NCBI GenBank assembly: GCA_945483375.1
Contig: CALYRQ010000021.1
Span: forward strand, 1 to 9,350
From: an uncultured Elusimicrobia bacterium
GTDB lineage: Bacteria; Elusimicrobiota; Elusimicrobia; Elusimicrobiales; Elusimicrobiaceae
Reading direction: 5' to 3'
DNA length: 9,350 nucleotides
Below the pieces are notes generated by a model. That model did not search any database and had not been told where the DNA came from. It was given only the letters and a program-made list of their open reading frames with translations. Of this stretch, positions 1 to 5,194 are shown piece after piece. A program made the position numbers and the translations under genes. Positions within the stretch are counted from its first letter, which is position 1. Every line of letters begins with the position of its first letter.

Positions 1-78
1 AATTCTGCCGGAACACGGACTTGGTTTTGGTAAAGTATTTGAAATCACAAAAGAAAAGGTTCTTCCAAATCTTCTCCG
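1..78 (+). other. Foreign-looking edge segment, open on the plus strand
   Basis: These 78 bases do not continue the helicase on the minus strand. On the plus strand the frame starting at base 2 reads ILPEHGLGFGKVFEITKEKV and then LPNLL, a composition (G, E, K, I, V) typical of a real soluble protein. At about base 79 this frame runs into what is plainly antisense of the helicase, and it stops near 193. I do not recognise the protein family. The simplest readings are the end of another gene joined here by a rearrangement, or a chimeric read or contig end. Confidence 0.35.
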
Positions 79-828
79 CCCCACCACACACAATTTTCGG
101 CGTTTGGCGGCCAGCATTTTGGTAATTAGGTACTGGGTATGGTTGGTGTCCTGGTACTCGTCCACCAAAATATACTGGAAAAATTCCTGATAATAGGAAC
201 GGATATCCTCGTGGTCGCGCAAAAGGACAACCGTTTTAACGAGTAAATCGCCAAAGTCCAATGCGCCCGCCTCTTTAAGTTTCTGTTCGTAACGACGGTA
301 CACTTCGGCGGCGCGGATTTTAAAATCAAGCCCGCTGGCCGTAGCGCTTTGCATCATTGTATCGGGCGAAACCATATCGTCTTTGGCGCGGGAAATCTGG
401 CTGACGATTTGGCTGATTTCTTTTTTGGGGTCTTTAATCCCCATTTGCTCCAAAATCAAACTGACGACTTTCTTTTGGTCTGAATCGTCGTAAATGGCAA
501 AATCGCGCGAAAGGCCCAATGCTCCCGCGTGTTGACGCAAAATACGAACGCCAAACGAGTGAAACGTGTGAATCCACACGCGGTTGCCCGCCCCCGCGAC
601 AAGCGATTCCACGCGTTCGCGCATTTCTTGCGCGGCCTTGTTGGTAAACGTAACGGCCAATATGCGGGCCGGATTATACCCGTCCGCAATCAGCTTGGCG
701 ATTTTTGTCGTCAGCGTTTTGGTTTTGCCCGTTCCGGCACCGGCCACGATAAGACACGGGCCGTCATTATAATGGACGGCTTCCAACTGCTGGGGATTTA
801 ACGATTTTAAAGAGTCTTGTAAAGTCAT
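1..828 (-). CDS. uvrD: UvrD/PcrA-like superfamily 1A DNA helicase, N-terminal part; homology breaks at ~78
   Basis: ATP-dependent 3'-5' DNA helicase of the UvrD/PcrA/Rep family, which unwinds DNA in repair and removes recombinase or stalled polymerase. The reading frame is open from ATG 828 to the window edge (276 codons). Visible motifs: Q motif NPQQLEAV (residues 11-18), Walker A AGAGTGKT (29-36), motif Ia LAVTFTNKAAQEM (57-69), Ib WIHTFHSFG (85-93), the ALDFGDLL segment (189-196) and motif II LVDEYQDTN (221-229). After KLCVVG (residues 245-250, base 79) the family continues with a D-(D/S)-D-Q-SIY-x-WRGA motif III. Here the frame instead reads RRRFGRTF and carries no helicase similarity for 26 codons. 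Motifs III-VI are therefore absent, and a full protein would be about 650-750 aa. A Shine-Dalgarno AGGAAG lies 4 nt before the start (833-838). The gene starts 30 nt after the end of the methyltransferase gene, so co-transcription is likely. The family call is secure; UvrD versus PcrA is not resolved. Confidence 0.88.
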   Translation of the reverse strand, partial: MTLQDSLKSLNPQQLEAVHYNDGPCLIVAGAGTGKTKTLTTKIAKLIADGYNPARILAVTFTNKAAQEMRERVESLVAGAGNRVWIHTFHSFGVRILRQHAGALGLSRDFAIYDDSDQKKVVSLILEQMGIKDPKKEISQIVSQISRAKDDMVSPDTMMQSATASGLDFKIRAAEVYRRYEQKLKEAGALDFGDLLVKTVVLLRDHEDIRSYYQEFFQYILVDEYQDTNHTQYLITKMLAAKRRKLCVVGRRRFGRTFSFVISNTLPKPSPCSGRI

Positions 829-858
829 CCTGCTTCCTGTCGGACGAATACCCGAAAA

Positions 859-2079
859 TTATTTCAGTTTTAGTTGCACAAACGTTTCAATATGGTCGCT
901 GTGCGGAAAAAAATCAAACGCTTCCGCATTTAAAATGTCGTAGTGTTGAGTAAGGATTTTTAAGTCGTTTGCCAATGTAACGGGATTGCAGGAAATATAC
1001 AGCACATTTTCCACACCCGATTCGGCCACCGCTTTGGCCGCGCGCGGGTGCATACCGCCGCGGGGCGGATCCAAAATAATGAGCGCGTCTTTGCGTTCAA
1101 TGGGCTGTTCTTTAACGAAATCTTCCACCTTGGCGCAGAAAAACTGCACGTTGGAAACGCCGTTTAGTTTGGCGTTTTCAATCCCGTTGTAAATGGCGGG
1201 CGCAACGCTTTCCACGCACACGCTTTTTTCGCACAAGTCCGCACAGGACAGGGAAAAACTGCCCGCGCCGCCATATAAATCGTAAATACGTTTGGGCGCA
1301 ATTTTTTTAACGATACCCCGCACGCGGGAGTACATCTTTTGCGCCGTTTTGGTGTTGGTTTGGAAAAACGACTGAGGGGACAGTTTAAATACCACTTCGC
1401 GCACCGTTTTGCCCGTTTCGTCCGTCAATATGATTTTTTCAAAAATATGGTCTTTGCCTTTTAGAACACGCAAGGACTCCGGCGCGGCCGTATCGGCCAG
1501 CCCGTTGTTGACGGCCGCCATAATGTTGGCGTCGGGCAGTACGCTTTCCACCGCTTTTACAAAGGTTTTTTCGTTGAAATCGTCCGTTACAAACAGCACC
1601 ACGATTTCTTCGCCCGTGTTTTTTCCTTCGCGCACCATTAAATGACGCAGTACGCCCGTGTGCTTGCGCTGGTCGTAGTATTCCAAATTTTCTTCTTTCG
1701 CCCACGCGCGAAGAGCGGCCAAAAGCGGGACGAGTTTTTCATTAAACAACGCACATTCTTCAATGTCCACCGCACGATCCCAGCGGCCTTTAAGTTTAAA
1801 GCCGAGCGTCTGCTCAAATTCCAACGGGCGGGTTTTGTTGGCGGGATCCTTTTTATCGTAATCGTCGCGCCATTTTACTTGGTGGCAAAAACCGAGTTCC
1901 ACTTTGTTGCGGAAATTCTTGGGTTCGTCCGTTACCGTAACGGGGATTTCTTCCGTCCAAAAATCTCTCAAGGTATCTTGCAGTTTGGCGCGCTTTTTAG
2001 CCACCTGTTCTTCGTAAGACAGGTTTAAGAGCGAGCAGCCGCCGCAGACGCCGAAATGTTTACAGGTAATGTTAGGCAT
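859..2079 (-). CDS. rlmD: 23S rRNA (uracil-C5)-methyltransferase, RlmD/RumA type without TRAM domain
   Basis: SAM-dependent enzyme of the TrmA/RlmC/RlmD family that places a 5-methyl group on a uridine, most likely in 23S rRNA. It has 406 aa. An N-terminal iron-sulfur site is visible as C6-x5-C12-x2-C15 with a fourth cysteine at C109 (IEECALF). The RNA-side motif SPQSFFQTN lies at 234-242, the SAM-binding loop DLYGGAGSFS at 267-276, DPPRGG at 337-342, and the catalytic nucleophile C364 in YISCNP. The closing HIETF has the probable general base E398. Unlike E. coli RlmD (about 433 aa), the protein starts directly at the Fe-S cysteines and has no N-terminal TRAM domain. The same architecture occurs in RlmC and in many bacterial homologues, so the target uridine cannot be assigned from sequence. 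Its ATG lies inside the end of ychF: ATGCCTAA at 2072-2079 holds both the start and the ychF stop, which suggests translational coupling. Confidence 0.9.
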   Translation of the reverse strand: MPNITCKHFGVCGGCSLLNLSYEEQVAKKRAKLQDTLRDFWTEEIPVTVTDEPKNFRNKVELGFCHQVKWRDDYDKKDPANKTRPLEFEQTLGFKLKGRWDRAVDIEECALFNEKLVPLLAALRAWAKEENLEYYDQRKHTGVLRHLMVREGKNTGEEIVVLFVTDDFNEKTFVKAVESVLPDANIMAAVNNGLADTAAPESLRVLKGKDHIFEKIILTDETGKTVREVVFKLSPQSFFQTNTKTAQKMYSRVRGIVKKIAPKRIYDLYGGAGSFSLSCADLCEKSVCVESVAPAIYNGIENAKLNGVSNVQFFCAKVEDFVKEQPIERKDALIILDPPRGGMHPRAAKAVAESGVENVLYISCNPVTLANDLKILTQHYDILNAEAFDFFPHSDHIETFVQLKLK

Positions 2080-3145
2080 TGATTTTAAACAGGCAAACGT
2101 CGCCGTCCTTTACAATATAATCTTTGCCTTCGGAACGGATAAGGCCGTGTTCGCGCAGGGCTTTTTCGTCGCCGTATTTGACGAGGTCGTCAAAGGTATA
2201 CACATCGGCACGGATAAATTTCTTTTCAAAATCGCTGTGGATTTTGCCCGCCGCCTGCGGCGCGGAACACCCCACGGGAATCAGCCAGCTGCGCACTTCC
2301 ACTTCTTCCCCGGCCGTAAAATAGGTGCACAGTTTTAAAAGTTTCATCCCTTCGCGCACCACTTTTTCAAGGCCGGTATAATCGTTGCCCGTTTCGGCGA
2401 GAAACGCGTGTTTTTCCTCCTCGCTAAATTCGGCGATGTCAGCCTCAAATTTAACGCACAGTTCCACAAATCCCGCGCCGTTTGCTTGGGCAAAAGCAGC
2501 CACCTTATCGGCATTGGCGGCATTGCGTTTTTCGGAATTGTTACCAACGTACAAAACGGGTTTGGCCGTCAAAAACTGGTATTCTTTTAATTCTTCCGGC
2601 TCCAACCCGAGCGAGCTGACGGGCTTGCCGTTTTCCAGCGCGGCTTTGATTTCTTTCATGCGTTCCCACGCGGCGACGGCTTCCTTCTTGCCGCTTTTGG
2701 CGTTGGAACCCAAGCGGTCGCAGATTTTGGTCGCGCTCTCCAAATCGGCAAGCATGAGTTCGGTATTGATGATATCAATATCGCGCAAGGGATCCACGGA
2801 GTTCATTACGTGGGTAACGTTGTCGTCATCAAACAGGCGCACGACGTGAATAATGGCGTCCACCTCGCGGATGTTGGCTAAAAACTTGTTGCCGAGGCCT
2901 TCGCCTTGGCTAGCGCCTTTGACGATACCCGCAATATCCACAAACTTAATGAAAGCGGCCGTTTTCTTGGGCGGTTTGAACATTTCAAACAGTTTATCCA
3001 ACCGTTTGTCCGGTATGGGCACAATGCCCACGTTGGGTTCAATGGTGCAAAACGGATAGTTGCTGGCTTCCGCACCCGCGCAGGTAAGCGCGTTAAAAAG
3101 GGTGGATTTGCCCACGTTGGGCAAGCCTACGATGCCGATTTCCAT
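2072..3145 (-). CDS. ychF: Redox-regulated ATPase YchF (OLA1/Obg-like)
   Basis: Universally conserved P-loop ATPase of the Obg/TRAFAC class that associates with ribosomes and takes part in translation and stress responses. It has 357 aa (E. coli 363), so it is full length. Visible parts: G1/P-loop GLPNVGKST (7-15), the switch region with [10 protein letters not shown] (29-38), G3 DIAG followed by [13 protein letters not shown] (70-86), and a coiled-coil-like helical insert around 120-175. The nucleotide-specificity motif NNSE (202-205) takes the place of NKxD and is the YchF-type signature for ATP over GTP. A C-terminal TGS domain (about 273-357) contains the family segment [16 protein letters not shown] (293-308). 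The start is supported by a Shine-Dalgarno AAGGAG (3154-3159) 8 nt upstream. The gene lies 83 nt after a pilin-like gene and overlaps rlmD by 8 nt. Confidence 0.96.
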   Translation of the reverse strand: MEIGIVGLPNVGKSTLFNALTCAGAEASNYPFCTIEPNVGIVPIPDKRLDKLFEMFKPPKKTAAFIKFVDIAGIVKGASQGEGLGNKFLANIREVDAIIHVVRLFDDDNVTHVMNSVDPLRDIDIINTELMLADLESATKICDRLGSNAKSGKKEAVAAWERMKEIKAALENGKPVSSLGLEPEELKEYQFLTAKPVLYVGNNSEKRNAANADKVAAFAQANGAGFVELCVKFEADIAEFSEEEKHAFLAETGNDYTGLEKVVREGMKLLKLCTYFTAGEEVEVRSWLIPVGCSAPQAAGKIHSDFEKKFIRADVYTFDDLVKYGDEKALREHGLIRSEGKDYIVKDGDVCLFKINA

Positions 3146-3153
3146 ATATATGA

Positions 3154-3191
3154 CTCCTTGGGATAATGATAAAAAGCGGATATTTATTATA
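3154..3191 (-). promoter_or_regulatory. Putative ychF promoter -10 and Shine-Dalgarno
   Basis: On the minus strand a consensus -10 box TATAAT lies at 3186-3191, and the Shine-Dalgarno AAGGAG at 3154-3159. The expected -35 position, about 17 nt upstream, shows only a poor match (TTCTGG). It may be a weak or activator-dependent internal promoter that lets ychF-rlmD-uvrD be expressed apart from the pilin gene. Confidence 0.4.
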
Positions 3192-3228
3192 TTTTAGCAT
3201 TTTAGGTCCCAGAAACGTAAAAACTCCT

Positions 3229-3663
3229 CTATGGAATCGTATAGAAATTTTCGCCATTTTCCGCACGGAATTTTCTCCCGCCGAACGACGCGCACACGGA
3301 ATTGGCCGTTTGGCTGCCCTCAAGGGCTATACAGCGGTGCTTTTCATCTTCCTGCGGCCACTTCCACACCCATTCCAGCCGGATACCCGGCGCCGCAGAA
3401 ATGGAACAATAAGTATTACCATTACAAACAGCGGGCGTGGGAATCTGTATACTCAGTGCGGATAAATCCGCCGCATATTCCCCGTTGGCCATATAATATT
3501 CCTGTTGGGCTTTTTCCAGTGCGGAGAAAGAAACACGCGCGTTTACCGTCCGGCTTTTCATCACCGCTTTTTGGTACTGCGGCAGTGCTACGGAAGCCAA
3601 AATACCGATAATTAATACGACAACTAACAATTCTATAAGCGTAAACCCGCGTTTTTTATGCAT
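3229..3663 (-). CDS. Type IV pilin-like protein (PilE/PulG type prepilin)
   Basis: Secreted pilin or pseudopilin subunit. The 144-aa product begins MHKKRG followed by FTLIELLVVVLIIGILASVA. This is a class III prepilin signal: a short basic leader, the cleavage site G6|F7, glutamate at +5 of the mature protein (E11), and a hydrophobic helix that serves first as membrane anchor and then as filament core. Residues 27-40 (LPQYQKAVMKSRTV) match the segment typical of Elusimicrobium pilins. The globular part has four cysteines (C80, C86, C111, C124), consistent with two disulfides, the last pair forming a D-region-like loop near the C-terminus. A purine-rich, non-canonical Shine-Dalgarno (GAGGGGGG, 3672-3679) precedes the ATG. 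No pilus assembly gene (ATPase, platform protein, prepilin peptidase) is present in the window, so this is an orphan subunit gene. It could be a major pilin, a minor pilin or a pseudopilin. Confidence 0.9.
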   Translation of the reverse strand: MHKKRGFTLIELLVVVLIIGILASVALPQYQKAVMKSRTVNARVSFSALEKAQQEYYMANGEYAADLSALSIQIPTPAVCNGNTYCSISAAPGIRLEWVWKWPQEDEKHRCIALEGSQTANSVCASFGGRKFRAENGENFYTIP

Positions 3664-3698
3664 GGGATATACCCCCCTCTTATACAGAAATTATCCCT

Positions 3699-3726
3699 AT
3701 GGTATCAAAAAAAAAAAACGGGTCAA
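3699..3726 (-). promoter_or_regulatory. Putative pilin promoter with a 12-base homopolymer in its spacer
   Basis: Reading the minus strand upstream of the pilin gene, a -35 box TTGACC (3721-3726, 5 of 6 matches) is followed by a 16-nt spacer and a -10 box TACCAT (3699-3704, 4 of 6). The predicted transcript starts near 3692, about 29 nt before the ATG. Twelve of the 16 spacer bases are a single T run (A run on the plus strand, 3707-3718). A one-base expansion would give the optimal 17-nt spacing. This layout resembles slipped-strand phase-variable promoters. The promoter call itself is an inference. Confidence 0.45.
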
Positions 3727-3868
3727 GGCTCAGGGCAGGGCACCCTTTTCCACTGCGCTCTTTTGATTCATTGATCCATATTATTTTGGACATATCGCCG
3801 GCTACGAATAAACAAGCGCTATAAATCTGTCCACAAGACCTTGATAGGAGAAACCCAAACAAAACATC

Positions 3869-3898
3869 TTACCAACTCCTTGTTATTTATGATAAAAT
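3869..3898 (+). promoter_or_regulatory. Putative tRNA-Glu promoter
   Basis: TTACCA (3869-3874, 4 of 6 to the -35 consensus) is followed after 18 nt by TAAAAT (3893-3898, 5 of 6 to the -10). The predicted start is about 3-4 nt before the mature tRNA 5' end, leaving only a very short leader, which is common for a tRNA gene. Confidence 0.5.
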
Positions 3899-3908
3899 GA
3901 ATATATAA

Positions 3909-3982
3909 GTCCCGTTCGTCTAGTGGTCCAGGACGCCGCCCTCTCAAGGCGGAGATCACGAGTTCGAATCTCGTACGGGACG
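3909..3982 (+). tRNA. tRNA-Glu (anticodon CUC)
   Basis: Complete 74-nt cloverleaf. The acceptor stem GTCCCGT (3909-3915) pairs perfectly with ACGGGAC (3975-3981), and the discriminator base is G3982. The D arm is GTC-TAGTGGTCCAG-GAC. The anticodon stem CCGCC/GGCGG encloses the loop CTCTCAA, giving anticodon CUC, which reads GAG (Glu). A 5-nt variable region AGATC is followed by the T arm ACGAG-TTCGAAT-CTCGT. No CCA is encoded, so the 3' end must be added by the CCA-adding enzyme. A T7 run (3983-3989) follows directly and may act as a weak terminator behind the acceptor and T stems. CUC is the G-ending-codon isoacceptor, so a separate UUC tRNA-Glu is expected elsewhere in the genome. Confidence 0.96.
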
Positions 3983-3994
3983 TTTTTTTATATC

Positions 3995-4024
3995 TCCGTC
4001 CGACTACCCGGACGGACAAGGGGG
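3995..4024 (+). promoter_or_regulatory. Leader hairpin and Shine-Dalgarno before the DUF1646 gene
   Basis: A perfect 8-bp stem TCCGTCCG/CGGACGGA (3995-4002 with 4009-4016, loop ACTACC) lies between the tRNA and the transporter gene. The Shine-Dalgarno AAGGGGG (4018-4024) begins two bases after the stem. No T run follows, so it is not a standard terminator. It may mark the end of tRNA processing, stabilise the mRNA 5' end, or affect ribosome access. Confidence 0.45.
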
Positions 4025-4028
4025 TTGT

Positions 4029-5081
4029 ATGGAATTAACGACGTTGCAGACGGTGTTATTATCGTCGCTGATTGCGGTAGTGCTGTTTTTGCCGCTGACC
4101 GTCCACAAAGTGGAAGAGAATCTGGAAGCGTTCCTGTTTTTATGCGGAGCGTTCGCCGTAACTGTATCCAAAATGTGGAGCGGGCATCTAGTGCTGACCG
4201 CACTGGAAGACCCGATTAAAATCACGTTGGCCGTGCTTATCGCGGGGCTTTTATTCCGCAAATTTAACAAAAACATTCAGCACTTGACGCATTGGGCCGT
4301 CAAAAAAATCGGCCTGCGCTGGACGCTTTTCCTAATCGTATTTTTACTGGGCATAACCTCCAGCTTGATTACAGCTATTATTGCCGCGCTTATTTTGGCC
4401 GAAGTGACCGTCATGTTGCCGCTGGAACGCAAAGGACGCATTAAACTCGTCACGTTTTCGTGTTTTTCCATTGGTATGGGCGCGGTGCTGACCTCCATCG
4501 GCGAGCCGCTGGGCACTGTAGTGCTCTCCAAACTGGCGGGCGAACCGCACAACGCCGATTTCTTCTTTTTAATTGATCACTTGGGTTGGTATGTCCTCGG
4601 CGGTATTTTGTTTATGTCCGGCATGGCGAGCTCTTTGCGCGAATGCCCCATCTGCCACGCTCCCGGCGTAAAAGAAGGAGCGGACGAACACTCCGTTAAA
4701 AGCATTGTCGTGCGCGCGGCCAAAGTGTACCTGTTTGTAATGGCGCTTGTATTCTTAGGTGACGGCTTAAAACCGCTTGCCATGCAGACCATTTCGCACC
4801 TGTCGGCCAACTGGCTGTACTGGATTAACATGCTCTCCGCCGTCTTGGACAACGCCACCCTGGCCGCCATCGAAGTAACGCCCGATATCAGCACCCGCAC
4901 GCTGACGTTCCTCTTAATGAGCTTAATTGTTTCCGGCGGCATGCTGATTCCGGGAAACATTCCCAACATCATCTGCGCCAGCAAACTGGGTATTAAAAGC
5001 AAAGAATGGGCCAAAGCCGCTTTCGGCCTGGGCCTTGCCCTTATGATTGCGTACTTCGTCATTTTAAGCGCGGTCTTGTAA
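4029..5081 (+). CDS. DUF1646-type polytopic membrane protein, putative ion/anion transporter
   Basis: Integral membrane protein of 350 aa. From its conserved segments I place it in the DUF1646 family, which resembles the ion transporter superfamily (NhaD/ArsB-like); the transported substrate is unknown. Features: an N-terminal membrane helix (about 7-24) followed by the VHKVEENLEAFLF segment (25-37), and further hydrophobic helices near 65-77, 99-130, 140-168, 185-200, 231-247, 262-282, 291-310 and 330-349. Two re-entrant-like motifs, TSIGEPLGTVVLS (155-167) and IPGNIPNIICASKLG (307-321), sit in the two halves, as the paired GxP-type loops do in this superfamily. The acidic SAVLDNATLAAIEV (270-283) could line the translocation path. 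A loop carries a CPICH motif (206-210) with two cysteines. The gene starts 46 nt after tRNA-Glu with no clear promoter of its own and ends at a strong terminator, so it may be co-transcribed with the tRNA. Confidence 0.8.
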   Translation: MELTTLQTVLLSSLIAVVLFLPLTVHKVEENLEAFLFLCGAFAVTVSKMWSGHLVLTALEDPIKITLAVLIAGLLFRKFNKNIQHLTHWAVKKIGLRWTLFLIVFLLGITSSLITAIIAALILAEVTVMLPLERKGRIKLVTFSCFSIGMGAVLTSIGEPLGTVVLSKLAGEPHNADFFFLIDHLGWYVLGGILFMSGMASSLRECPICHAPGVKEGADEHSVKSIVVRAAKVYLFVMALVFLGDGLKPLAMQTISHLSANWLYWINMLSAVLDNATLAAIEVTPDISTRTLTFLLMSLIVSGGMLIPGNIPNIICASKLGIKSKEWAKAAFGLGLALMIAYFVILSAVL

Positions 5082-5094
5082 TCATTCTTGTACC

Positions 5095-5131
5095 AAAAAT
5101 CCGCTTTCCCAACCGGGAAGGCGGATTTTTT
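5095..5131 (+). terminator. Intrinsic terminator of the DUF1646 gene
   Basis: A 16-bp stem, including one T-G wobble, pairs 5095-5110 with 5115-5130 around the loop AACC. Its core is ATCCGC...GCGGAT with TTCCC/GGGAA at the tip, and the 3' arm ends in a T6 run (5126-5131). It lies 14 nt after the stop codon. The A-run at the 5' foot means it could also stop transcription from the opposite strand. Confidence 0.9.
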
Positions 5132-5156
5132 ATTCCAGGAAAAACTCCGAATTTTA

Positions 5157-5187
5157 TATAATCTGAATATATATTTTGACAGGGGAG
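5157..5187 (+). promoter_or_regulatory. Putative glgP promoter -10 and Shine-Dalgarno
   Basis: A perfect TATAAT (5157-5162) lies 32 nt before the glgP ATG, and the Shine-Dalgarno AGGGGAG is at 5181-5187. The -35 region overlaps the end of the upstream terminator and shows only a weak match (TTCCAG near 5133-5138). Together with that terminator, this suggests glgP is transcribed independently. Confidence 0.5.
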
Positions 5188-5194
5188 AAATTGA

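Noticed and set aside
3719..3780. Terminator or riboswitch upstream of the pilin gene
   Set aside because: The GC-rich patch around 3720-3750 gives no stable stem next to the homopolymer, and the -35/-10 reading explains the T run better.
3680..3862. Minus-strand frame of 60 codons upstream of the pilin gene
   Set aside because: It spans the putative pilin promoter and reads the homopolymer as a phenylalanine run; no family similarity.
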